A DNA stretch of 64,000 nt, taken from contig NZ_BAAACF010000001.1 in assembly GCF_039521365.1 (NCBI RefSeq), positions 1,922,001-1,986,000 of the forward strand, in the 5' to 3' direction. Position 1 is the stretch's first letter; every line of letters starts with the position of its first letter. The notes beneath the pieces are model-generated. The model searched no databases. It was not told the origin of the DNA and saw only the letters and a program-made list of their open reading frames with translations. A program made the position numbers and the translations under genes. Of the stretch, positions 51,375-59,766 are shown in pieces. The stretch comes from Clostridium_AW malenominatum. GTDB lineage: Bacteria > Bacillota > Clostridia > Clostridiales > Clostridiaceae.

Positions 51375-52910
51375 ATGAAAAAACTAGCAAGTATATTACT
51401 AAGTAGAATAGTTATATTCGGAGGTTTAATTCTACTACAGCTGTCAGCCTTTGTGGTTTTAGTTTGGAAATTTAGTACTTATTCCATATACTTCATGTTT
51501 ATAAACATGTTAGTTGGATTCTTGGTTATTTTATGGATAATAAATAATAGGCAAAATCCTGTTTATAAACTTGCTTGGATTATCCCTATTTTACTCTTCC
51601 CTATATTTGGAATTTCCTTTTATTTATTGTTTGGTATGCAAAAGGTAAACAAGCGTGTTACTAAGCGTATGGAAGAAATTCAAATTAAGACAAACTCTAT
51701 TTTGAATCAAGATTTAAAGGTTATGGAAAATTTAAAGAATAGAGATATTAGAATAGCTAACCAAGCAAAATATATTTATAATGCATCTCACTACCCAGTT
51801 TATCAAAATACTGAAGTGGAATATTTCAGCTCAGGCGAGCTAAAGTTTGAAAGATTAAAAGAAGAGCTAAATAAAGCAGAGCATTATATTTTTCTTGAAT
51901 ACTTCATTATCGAAGAGGGAATTATGTGGAATTCTATTCTAGATATCCTCATCCAAAAGGCAAAAAAAGGAGTGGATGTGAGAGTATTATATGATGATTT
52001 GGGATGTCTACAAAAATTACCCTATAAATATAATGAGGTTCTTGAAGGCCACGGTATTAAATGTACAGTTTTTAATCCTTTTGTACCTGTCTTATCCATT
52101 AAGATGAATAACCGAGATCATAGAAAAATAGTAGTAATTGATGGACATACTGCCTTCAACGGTGGTATTAATCTAGCAGACGAATATATCAATGCACGCC
52201 CAAAATTTGGTCACTGGAAGGATTCTGCAGTGATGATTAAGGGAAATGCAGTATTAAACTTTACAGTTATGTTTTTAACCGTTTGGGATTATTATAATAA
52301 AATCTATGAAGATTATAGAGACTTTTTACCACGTAATAAAAACCATACAAAGTTTGAAAGCGATGGCTTTGTATCCCCCTACGGCGATTCCCCTCTAGAC
52401 GATGAAACTGTTGGGGAAATGACTTATTTAAACATTATCAACCAAGCAAAAGAATATGTTTATATTACCACCCCTTATCTTATTTTAGATAATGAAACTG
52501 TAACCGCACTATGTCTTGCCGCCAAAAAAGGGGTTGATGTAAGGATTATCACTCCTCATATTCCTGATAAAAAATATGTCCACATGGTAACTCGGGGATA
52601 CTATCCTGTACTTATGGAAAACGGCGTTAAAATTTATGAATACACCCCTGGTTTTATGCATGGAAAAAACTTCGTAGCTGACGACGAGGTTTCTATTGTA
52701 GGTACAATAAACCTTGACTATAGAAGTCTATACCTTCATTTTGAATGTGCAACTTGGATGTATGGATCAAAGGCAGTGCTTTCTGTGAAAGAAGATTTCC
52801 TAGAAACCTTAGAGCAATGCTATAGAATGGACTTAGCATATTTTAAAAATATGAAATGGTATGTAAAGCTTATGTACGCAATTCTTAGGGTATTTTCACC
52901 ATTGATGTAA
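51375..52910 (+). CDS. cls: cardiolipin synthase (phospholipase D family)
   Basis: 511 residues. Two N-terminal membrane helices and a short motif-rich linker, then two HKD motifs: HRKIVVIDGHTAFNGGIN and HGKNFVADDEVSIVGTINLD. Makes cardiolipin from two phosphatidylglycerols. The ATG at 51375 is favoured over 51366 because AAAGGA directly abuts the latter. Probably read from the PucR transcript. Confidence 0.93.
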   Translation: MKKLASILLSRIVIFGGLILLQLSAFVVLVWKFSTYSIYFMFINMLVGFLVILWIINNRQNPVYKLAWIIPILLFPIFGISFYLLFGMQKVNKRVTKRMEEIQIKTNSILNQDLKVMENLKNRDIRIANQAKYIYNASHYPVYQNTEVEYFSSGELKFERLKEELNKAEHYIFLEYFIIEEGIMWNSILDILIQKAKKGVDVRVLYDDLGCLQKLPYKYNEVLEGHGIKCTVFNPFVPVLSIKMNNRDHRKIVVIDGHTAFNGGINLADEYINARPKFGHWKDSAVMIKGNAVLNFTVMFLTVWDYYNKIYEDYRDFLPRNKNHTKFESDGFVSPYGDSPLDDETVGEMTYLNIINQAKEYVYITTPYLILDNETVTALCLAAKKGVDVRIITPHIPDKKYVHMVTRGYYPVLMENGVKIYEYTPGFMHGKNFVADDEVSIVGTINLDYRSLYLHFECATWMYGSKAVLSVKEDFLETLEQCYRMDLAYFKNMKWYVKLMYAILRVFSPLM

Positions 52911-52917
52911 TATAAAA

Positions 52918-52955
52918 GCCACTGATTAAGGTAATTGTACAACCTAATCAGTGGC
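52918..52955. terminator. bidirectional terminator
   Basis: GCCACTGATTA-AGG and CCT-AATCAGTGGC, between convergent cls and tetR. Confidence 0.85.
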
Positions 52956-52965
52956 ATAATTTTTT

Positions 52966-53574
52966 CTATTTTTTTATGCCACATTTTATAAAATCTATCA
53001 TCTTATCACATATATTTTCTATTAATTCATTAGTAGATACTTTCCCTTCTTTAACTCCTTCAATCATTAGCTGAGAAGATAAAATATTTATTGATTTAGC
53101 TATGAACTTTACATCTATATCCTCTCTTATTTCCCCAGCTTCTATTCCCTTAGTTAACATATACTCGTAGCTTTTTGACACATCAGTAATTTCCTTGCCA
53201 AAGATTTCTTGAACAATCTCCATATTTTCATACATCTTAGCAGCAATTTTATCATACTCTGGATTAGTAGCTGCAAACTTGGCCCCTGCTTTAAAAAGTT
53301 CCCTAAAGGTTTCAAAAAAGCTCTCCTGTTCTTTTTCAGCTACTGGTCTCATTAATTTCATCTTTTCTTCTTTAATTAAAAGAAGAATGTGCTTATACAA
53401 GTCCTTCTTATCTTCAAAATAATCATAAAAACTACTTCTCGGTATTTGTGCCTTATTTATGATACTTGAAATCTTTACTTCATTAAAGGTATACTTGGAA
53501 AATTCACTTATTGCAGCATTTATTATTTGCTCTTGTTTTTCTTTAGTTAAATTGAAAAATGTTAGCTTCGGCAC
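52966..53574 (-). CDS. TetR-family regulator co-transcribed with the glycosyltransferase
   Basis: 202 residues. N-terminal helix-turn-helix (TFNEVKISSIINKAQIPRSSFYDYFEDKKDLYKHI). GTG start inside the end of the glycosyltransferase gene (13-base overlap), so translation is coupled. Likely autoregulates the pair. Ligand unknown. Confidence 0.87.
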   Translation of the reverse strand: MPKLTFFNLTKEKQEQIINAAISEFSKYTFNEVKISSIINKAQIPRSSFYDYFEDKKDLYKHILLLIKEEKMKLMRPVAEKEQESFFETFRELFKAGAKFAATNPEYDKIAAKMYENMEIVQEIFGKEITDVSKSYEYMLTKGIEAGEIREDIDVKFIAKSINILSSQLMIEGVKEGKVSTNELIENICDKMIDFIKCGIKK

Positions 53575-54824
53575 ATAATCACATCCTCTATATATTTTAC
53601 TGCATTTTCTACGCCTTTTTCACGTTCTATAATCTCTTTAATTTCTTTAGCCTTACTTATATATTTTTCACTTTCCATTTCCTTAAGTGCTTTTGCAAGG
53701 TCAGTTATCTGTAAATTTTTTTCTCTTAATGGGCTTATTGCATATCCTTTTGAATGGAGCAAATGAGCCCAAAAGGGTTGATCTACGGAAAATGGTATTA
53801 TTAATTGTGGTACCCCACTTAAAAGAGCTTCAGCCATGGTACCAACTCCACCGTGGTGAATTATTCCTTTAGCCTCTTTAAATATTAGCCTATGTGGTGC
53901 TTTATCTACAGCTAAAACATTTTCATCCTCTTCAAAGGTCATACCACTTGTTCCAGTTAATACTATGGCCCTATTATTAGTTTCCTTCAAAGCTTGAAGT
54001 AGCTTTTCTTTAAATACCTTTGGATTGTTTAAAGGCATGCTGCTAAAGGATATAACTATTGGCTTTTCCTCAGCTTCTAAAAACCTTTCAATATTTTCAT
54101 CTAGTGTGGTTTCTTCAATATCTAAATAGAAAAAACCGGGCAGAAAAACTCTATCCTTCCAGCTACTTACTTCCTTAAATAAAAAAGGACTTATTGGATA
54201 TATTATTGGAATATTCTTCTCGCCACGTTTAAACATGAGAGACCCTGATTTTCTCTTTGGGAAATTTAAAAACTTTTCTCTAAACTCATTGATGTCTTTT
54301 ATACTGGATGTTTCCGCAAAAGAAATTACCTTATAGGTTAATCTATTCAAGAAAGCTCCAAAATTTTTGTTAGGAGATATAGTGAAGTTAGGAAATTCAG
54401 TTATTGGATACACTATTGGGACTGGTGGCATGCTAATGCAAGGAATATTTAAATAATCTGCAATATCCACAGCTCCAAGGGCTTTAGGATGATATATAAT
54501 AAGGTCTGAACCCTTTGAAGCTTCTAAAAAATCTTCTAAGCTTTTTTTATATGCTGGATTTATTACTTCCTTTGAAAATTTTAACATTTTAAAAATATTA
54601 TATTTTCCTCCATTAAAAACCCTTCTACCCTCTTCACTTTCTAAAATACCCATTAAATCCGCCGTTGCTTCATGAAAAGCAACCCCATTTCCCTCTATAA
54701 AATTCTTAAAGGTTTTGCCAGTGCATATAAGTGCTTCATGTCCATTCTTTATAAGCCCTCTAGCCAATGCAACATAAGGCTGAACATCCCCTCTAGTACC
54801 CAAAGTTAAAATTGAAACTTTCAT
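53562..54824 (-). CDS. UDP-glycosyltransferase, MGT (macrolide) type
   Basis: 420 residues, GT-B fold. N-domain SILTLGTRGDVQPYVALARGL; C-domain VISFSSMPLNNPK and the nucleotide-sugar signature APHRLIFKEAKGIIHHGGVGTMAEALLSGVPQLIIPFSVDQPFWA (split here by position, residues ~310-355). Similar enzymes glycosylate macrolides, sterols or flavonoids. ATG at 54824 with AGGAGG upstream. Confidence 0.88.
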   Translation of the reverse strand: MKVSILTLGTRGDVQPYVALARGLIKNGHEALICTGKTFKNFIEGNGVAFHEATADLMGILESEEGRRVFNGGKYNIFKMLKFSKEVINPAYKKSLEDFLEASKGSDLIIYHPKALGAVDIADYLNIPCISMPPVPIVYPITEFPNFTISPNKNFGAFLNRLTYKVISFAETSSIKDINEFREKFLNFPKRKSGSLMFKRGEKNIPIIYPISPFLFKEVSSWKDRVFLPGFFYLDIEETTLDENIERFLEAEEKPIVISFSSMPLNNPKVFKEKLLQALKETNNRAIVLTGTSGMTFEEDENVLAVDKAPHRLIFKEAKGIIHHGGVGTMAEALLSGVPQLIIPFSVDQPFWAHLLHSKGYAISPLREKNLQITDLAKALKEMESEKYISKAKEIKEIIEREKGVENAVKYIEDVIMCRS

Positions 54825-55004
54825 ATTCATTTCCTCCTATCATATCACACTGCACTTCCGACGACTATGTCGTCATTAATTATATATTAACAATTTAAGT
54901 TAATGTAGTCAAGTGTAATCCTTTTTTTGTAAACAATAACACAATTTCTTAAGAAATCATACTATGTATAGATAGAGAAATAAAATAGGAGTGTAGAAGT
55001 AAAA

Positions 55005-55496
55005 ATGGAAAATTTCAAATCCTTTCATGGTACTATTACCATGATTAATGATTTTTGGACAAATGCTAGCGGAGAAGGATTGGGATGTTACAAATTAATA
55101 TCTGTACAAAATGAATACGGTGATTTAGTAAATTTCGTAGTATCACCATCTACTTACTTTGTAGACCATGTGACGTTATCAGTAGGGGATAGAGTAACTG
55201 GATTTTATGATGGGAATGCACCTGTTCCTCTAATTTTCCCACCTCAATATAGAGCACTTGTCATGGCAAGAGATACCTCATACCAAAATGTGAAAGTAGA
55301 TTATTTTAACAGTCAATTGGTAAGTAGTGATAATACATTGAAGTTAAATATTGGTCCATATACTCAAATATTATTAGAAAATAATCAGCTTTTTACTAAT
55401 AACCCTACAAATCGAAACCTAATTGTTGTCTATGGTCCTACCACCAGGAGCATACCGGCGCAAACTACACCATATAAAATTATTGTTATGTGCTAA
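55005..55496 (+). CDS. uncharacterised small beta protein
   Basis: 163 residues, no signal or membrane segment. Begins FKSFHGTITMINDFWTN, then YKLISVQNEYGDLVNFVVSP and VGDRVTGFYDGNAPVPLIFP, a pattern of short strands as in OB-like folds. Not recognised to a named family. AC-N17-CATACTATG at 54939-54966 (with a TTTCTTAAGAAA palindrome) resembles a mother-cell sporulation promoter. Confidence 0.7.
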   Translation: MENFKSFHGTITMINDFWTNASGEGLGCYKLISVQNEYGDLVNFVVSPSTYFVDHVTLSVGDRVTGFYDGNAPVPLIFPPQYRALVMARDTSYQNVKVDYFNSQLVSSDNTLKLNIGPYTQILLENNQLFTNNPTNRNLIVVYGPTTRSIPAQTTPYKIIVMC

Positions 55497-55502
55497 AAGT
55501 TA

Positions 55503-55524
55503 GGCTTACCACTATTGGTAAGCC
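55503..55524. terminator. bidirectional terminator
   Basis: GGCTTACC and GGTAAGCC with a 6-base loop between convergent genes. Confidence 0.7.
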
Positions 55525-55538
55525 CATTTAAATTGCTT

Positions 55539-55967
55539 TTATAATCTCCATACCATTGTATACTCTATTTCCTTAGTATCATCATTCTCTTTTTCAATTT
55601 CTATTTTGAATCCATGCTTTTTATAAAACTCTACTGCTTTTAAGTTTTTAGCATAAACATCTAATTTTAAAAGGAGATACTGTTCCTTACATTTTTCAAT
55701 TAACTTACTGCCTATTCCACTAGATTGATATTTATTTGAAACAAATAATCCAGCAATATAGGATTTATCTACAATACCTATAAATCCTTTTATTTTATCA
55801 TCATCTTCATAAACAAGAATCTCAGATTGAGGCAAAACTTCTTTTACAAAATCATAATTTTCTATCCAATAGCTTTCGGAAATAAAATCGTGGGCTTTAA
55901 TATTTACTTCAAGCCAAATTTTCATTACATCATCTATTTTAGATATTTCCATCTTTTTTATCATCAC
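55539..55967 (-). CDS. GNAT-family N-acetyltransferase
   Basis: 142 residues. Acetyl-CoA loop YQSSGIGSKLIEKCK, and NLKAVEFYKKHGF near the end, as in small YjaB-type GNATs. GAGGAG upstream of the start. It lies 30 bases downstream of the Eis-like gene, probably co-transcribed. Confidence 0.85.
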   Translation of the reverse strand: MMIKKMEISKIDDVMKIWLEVNIKAHDFISESYWIENYDFVKEVLPQSEILVYEDDDKIKGFIGIVDKSYIAGLFVSNKYQSSGIGSKLIEKCKEQYLLLKLDVYAKNLKAVEFYKKHGFKIEIEKENDDTKEIEYTMVWRL

Positions 55968-55997
55968 TTTTACTCCTCTTATTTAAACAGTTTAATT

Positions 55998-57236
55998 CTA
56001 GAATGAAGTCAAACACCTTGGTTTTTCATCTGACGCAAATATTGTATTTAACTTATTAAGATACTCATCTTTTGATAATTTAACCAAACCATATCTATAT
56101 AAAGATTTTAAATCTACAACGCAAGTTATCAACGAAGAAAAATCTGCAATATCTATAGAAAGCTCCACATCATACTCTCCCTCATCCACGCAAGTAGCTT
56201 TCCCATCAATAAATTGTATAATATAAGAATCGTTGTTTTCTTCCATAAAGGTATCATTTATTTTTAACTTAAGTTTACAACTTATATTATTAAAATTATG
56301 TTCTTTTAAATCCTGGAAAAGCTTCTTAACATTTATAACTCTATACATTATTCCTGTCCCTTGAGCGCTACATTCATGGTATACAGAAATCAATAATCTA
56401 CTAGAATTATTTCTTGGATCTTTTAGGGCAAACCTAAAGTTTTCGTCCTGTGTATTAATTATAATATATCTAAATTGATCGCTTTGGCTGTTTAAAAATG
56501 TCATTAGTTCTAGGAATACTTCAGAGTTATGGAATAGTATTTCAGAAATAAATATGTCATTAATTAAAAAAGACTCTACATCACCTTTTCTAAACTGCAA
56601 AACCATATACCCTAATATTTCACCATTTACCTTATATCCAAAAACCTTATTTGATGGATCCCTGAATAAACCTTTAAACTCATTTGTGCATTTTTCTATA
56701 AGACCATTAGTTTTATCCACCATTTTATTATAAAATATGCACATCGCTTCGGCATCATCTACAGTTAAAAGCTTAATATTTTTCTTTGAATACCCCTTTG
56801 GCAAATTCTTAGGACAAATTTTAAATTGATTCATGCTTGTCCCAAATCCAAATCCCATTTTCTTATAGAACTCTGGATTAAAAGGATAAAGTAGTGCCAT
56901 TGAAGCTCCCTTTTCTCTAAAATGATACAAGAAAAACTTTATCATTTCTTTAGCAACCTTTTCTTTTTTGCGAAGAAGATCTACAGCTACAGACCCTACT
57001 CCACCTGCAGTTATTTTTTGCTGTAGTAAGTTCATATTAAAATCGTGTAATCTCATACCACCTATAAGGTTATCCTCATCATACACACCATAAAAATTTA
57101 CAAAACTATACTTGTTTATAGCTAGTATTCTTTCTTCGTATTGCTCAAGTGAAACTGGTACACCTGGATAAGCATTTGAAAATGTTTTTACTGCATTTTT
57201 TAATTCATCTTCTTTTAATTTAACAATTGAATACAT
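55998..57236 (-). CDS. Eis-like acetyltransferase (two GNAT domains plus sterol-carrier-like domain)
   Basis: 412 residues, the Eis/YokD-like size. GNAT 1 (~1-150: GGVGSVAVDLLRKKEKVAKEMIKF, then MALLYPFNPEFYKKMGFGFG), a second degenerate GNAT (~150-290), and a C-terminal SCP2-like domain (~300-405). Eis enzymes acetylate aminoglycosides or peptides at several amines. Substrate here unknown. Confidence 0.87.
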   Translation of the reverse strand: MYSIVKLKEDELKNAVKTFSNAYPGVPVSLEQYEERILAINKYSFVNFYGVYDEDNLIGGMRLHDFNMNLLQQKITAGGVGSVAVDLLRKKEKVAKEMIKFFLYHFREKGASMALLYPFNPEFYKKMGFGFGTSMNQFKICPKNLPKGYSKKNIKLLTVDDAEAMCIFYNKMVDKTNGLIEKCTNEFKGLFRDPSNKVFGYKVNGEILGYMVLQFRKGDVESFLINDIFISEILFHNSEVFLELMTFLNSQSDQFRYIIINTQDENFRFALKDPRNNSSRLLISVYHECSAQGTGIMYRVINVKKLFQDLKEHNFNNISCKLKLKINDTFMEENNDSYIIQFIDGKATCVDEGEYDVELSIDIADFSSLITCVVDLKSLYRYGLVKLSKDEYLNKLNTIFASDEKPRCLTSF

Positions 57237-57284
57237 AATTATCCCCCTATTGATACATTATTATAAAAAAAGCCCTCTTTAAAC

Positions 57285-57506
57285 TCATGTAGATATATTA
57301 TTTTTCATCCTCTTCCCCCATTTCGCTAAAGATTCTAGCGCCGGTATCAAGTCTTTACCCGCTTCAGTAAGGGAGTACTCTACTCTTGGAGGAATCTCCA
57401 TAAACTGCTGTCGGTTAATTATCCCATAAGCCTCCATTTCCTTTAGAGATTGAGATAACACCATGTTTGTTATTCCATCAATTTTTATTTTCAGTACCTG
57501 TACCAC
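57285..57506 (-). pseudogene. HxlR-family regulator, N-terminally truncated
   Basis: Only the C-terminal ~70 residues of an HxlR winged helix are present (DGITNMVLSQSLKEMEAYGI ... PPRVEYSLTEAGKDLIPAL). The first ~45 residues of the family, with the conserved Cys and first helices, are absent, and no frame upstream restores them. A GTG start 11 bases after AGGAG may still be used, so a short protein cannot be ruled out. Confidence 0.6.
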
Positions 57507-57702
57507 TCATTGAATAACTCCTTTAATCAGTTTTTTCTTACTTAGTCATTAAATACTGCATACTTGTACTTATTCTCTCCTGTATTATAATTATATCATA
57601 ATTGATCAATTACTATTAATGTTATACAAGGTTATATGTACCAACTAGTTCTAGAAACTTCCTACTCTATTTTAGAATGATAAATAAAAGGGAGTGTAAT
57701 AT

Positions 57703-58233
57703 ATGAATATAAAATATGAGATTATACCTAATGAAAAATTTGAGTATTGCAGAGATTTATGCAATGAACTCATGGTCTTTCAAAAGTCAAAAGCACAAAT
57801 TAAACCAGAATTATTTAATAGCATGAATTTTGATACCCGAATGATTCCTTCTATGAAAGGTGCACTGCATAATTATATCGTAGTTGTTAGAGATGAGGAC
57901 AAAATAGTTGGTTATGTATACTCAAACATATCTCCTAAAGCAACATATTCAAATAACTTCGCTACTTTCTTTGATCTTTCTTCAGTTACCAAGGACAATG
58001 TAGGTTGTTTATCTCAGTTTTATCTAAAAGAAGATTATAGAGGAAAAGGCATTGGCTCCGTACTTTTTGATATGTCCATGAAATGGCTAAACAGCTTTGA
58101 TGATGTTGAGGATTATTTTATCTTTGTTTCAAATGGCAATGACAACGCTTTGAAATTTTATACGGGTAAAGAATTTGTTTTTAGTCATAAAATATTGGAT
58201 GGTTTTATATCTGTTTTGCGAAATAAATTATAA
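57703..58233 (+). CDS. GNAT-family N-acetyltransferase
   Basis: 176 residues. Acetyl-CoA loop is LKEDYRGKGIGSVLFDMSMKW, then FVSNGNDNALKFYTGKEFVF. AAAGGGAG upstream. Part of the cluster of acetyltransferases at 55.5-58.2 kb. Confidence 0.87.
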   Translation: MNIKYEIIPNEKFEYCRDLCNELMVFQKSKAQIKPELFNSMNFDTRMIPSMKGALHNYIVVVRDEDKIVGYVYSNISPKATYSNNFATFFDLSSVTKDNVGCLSQFYLKEDYRGKGIGSVLFDMSMKWLNSFDDVEDYFIFVSNGNDNALKFYTGKEFVFSHKILDGFISVLRNKL

Positions 58234-58302
58234 GAATTTCGGGTTACTTATAAGCTTGCTGGGTATAATATAATTGTTTATATTACTAAGGAGGTATTTA
58301 TT

Positions 58303-58482
58303 ATGAATAACCAACGTGCAAAAAATATTATTGCTTCTTCAGATATGATTACAGTAACCTATAATGGTACACCAGTTTATCTTGAAGCTGTAAATGACAA
58401 TAATAACACAGCTAAAATCCATTACCTCGACCATCCAGAAAACAAACAAGAAGTACCCTTAGATAATTTAGTAGAACATTAA
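58303..58482 (+). CDS. sspH: H-type small acid-soluble spore protein
   Basis: 59 residues. MNNQRAKNIIASSDMITVTY, then NGTPVYLEAVNDNN, and HPENKQEVPLDNLVEH fit the SspH family: N-terminal NxxRAKxI, central GxPVY, C-terminal PENxxEVP. Strong AAGGAGG 7-8 bases before the ATG. Made in the forespore; direct evidence of sporulation. Confidence 0.92.
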   Translation: MNNQRAKNIIASSDMITVTYNGTPVYLEAVNDNNNTAKIHYLDHPENKQEVPLDNLVEH

Positions 58483-58495
58483 ATTTTACCAAAAT

Positions 58496-58538
58496 AAAAG
58501 TATTATTTATCATTTATAAGTTGATAGATAATACTTTT
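58496..58538. terminator. bidirectional terminator after sspH
   Basis: AAAAGTATTATTTATCA and TGATAGATAATACTTTT, one mismatch, between convergent genes. Confidence 0.8.
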
Positions 58539-58550
58539 ATTTATATTTAT

Positions 58551-59543
58551 TTATACTTGCAAAGCAAGATCTTCTTTCTTATTAAATTTATTATAAAAGC
58601 CTTTGTTCACAATAAAGGCAATGACAGTACCTACTAATATTAAGCCTATTCTCATAGAGGCTGATACATGCATATTATATAATATCATGGACGCTCCTAA
58701 GGAATTTATAGTTATAAAGAGTATTTGCACTTTATATTCCTTAATAAAAGTATAAATATAACTTAAAAATAACAGTACGTAGGTGCTTAAATTTTTGGGT
58801 ACTATAAAGTTAAATATTACTACAAAAATTAGAGTTCCTAAAATAGTTCCGAATACTCTATACTTAATTCTTTCCTTTGTTTGATGAAGATAGGGCTGTG
58901 TTAATGACATTACCGTAATACTTATCCACATAGATTTTTCTAAGCTAAAATAATTCCCTAAAAGCATTGCTGCGGCTACTCCTACCGCCATCCTAAAAGC
59001 AAAATTAAACTGTAAAGAATGTTTATCTATTGATGTCAATTGCTCATATAAGCTATTATATTTAAACCCATACACTCTTTTATGAGTTGCATAATAAGCT
59101 AAGGCAATAAGAATTCCCCCAACCAAAGTCCCGACTACTCTAAGGGCCAGTTTTTCAATAGTTACTGGATTACCCTCTAAAAATACATAGCATAGTATGA
59201 AAGGCAAAAAAGTTTTTGTATTTTCCTTATTAGCAAATATATATGTTATAAGAAATACAGTTATACAATTGATCACTACACCTATTAAAGGATTTAACCT
59301 GCTTAAATAAGCTGAAATACCCATAAGCATTAAAGATACTATAATGGCCATAATAGAATCTTTAATAGGTAAATCTATTTCAATAACACCACACATGAGT
59401 ATGGCAGTTATAACCCCAACGCCTAATAGGCTATTTTCCACCCCAAAGAACTTTGAGAATTGTGATACAGATATTATTATTCCAATTAGCAATATTAAAT
59501 TTCCAAATAATAATTTAAAGCTCAAATTTTTAATTTTTCCCAC
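58551..59543 (-). CDS. FUSC-family membrane protein
   Basis: 330 residues, two blocks of five to six hydrophobic segments each (VITAILMCGVIEIDLPIKDS and MAVGVAAAMLLGNYFSLEKSMWISITVMSL) with the HQTKERIKYRVFGTILG cytosolic motif after the second. FUSC proteins relate to fusaric-acid resistance and aromatic-acid efflux. No membrane-fusion partner nearby, as usual in Gram-positives. GTG start with GGAGGTAAAGG upstream. Confidence 0.87.
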   Translation of the reverse strand: MGKIKNLSFKLLFGNLILLIGIIISVSQFSKFFGVENSLLGVGVITAILMCGVIEIDLPIKDSIMAIIVSLMLMGISAYLSRLNPLIGVVINCITVFLITYIFANKENTKTFLPFILCYVFLEGNPVTIEKLALRVVGTLVGGILIALAYYATHKRVYGFKYNSLYEQLTSIDKHSLQFNFAFRMAVGVAAAMLLGNYFSLEKSMWISITVMSLTQPYLHQTKERIKYRVFGTILGTLIFVVIFNFIVPKNLSTYVLLFLSYIYTFIKEYKVQILFITINSLGASMILYNMHVSASMRIGLILVGTVIAFIVNKGFYNKFNKKEDLALQV

Positions 59544-59717
59544 TAACCTTTACCTCCGTTCTTATGATGCAATTTTAGACAAGACTACAATTATATCATA
59601 ATTTTAAATTATTTATATCTAGGTTAAGGTCCATGTGCTTTAATCTCAACAAATAAACTTTATTATTACTTTAAATTTCTAAACCATGCTTTTATAGATT
59701 ACAATAAACTTATTAAA

Positions 59718-59760
59718 ATAGACATTAACGCTGCTTACCATAAACAGCATCAATGTCTAT
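59718..59760 (-). terminator. terminator after selO
   Basis: ATAGACATTAACGCTG and CAGCATCAATGTCTAT form a 16-pair stem (with G-U pairs in the RNA), followed by TTTT on the minus strand. Confidence 0.75.
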
Positions 59761-59766
59761 TAATTA

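Noticed and set aside
57285..57590. A full-length HxlR gene via frameshift upstream of 57506.
   Set aside because: Reading the three frames upstream shows no sequence resembling the HxlR N-terminus, so a simple frameshift does not explain the short gene.
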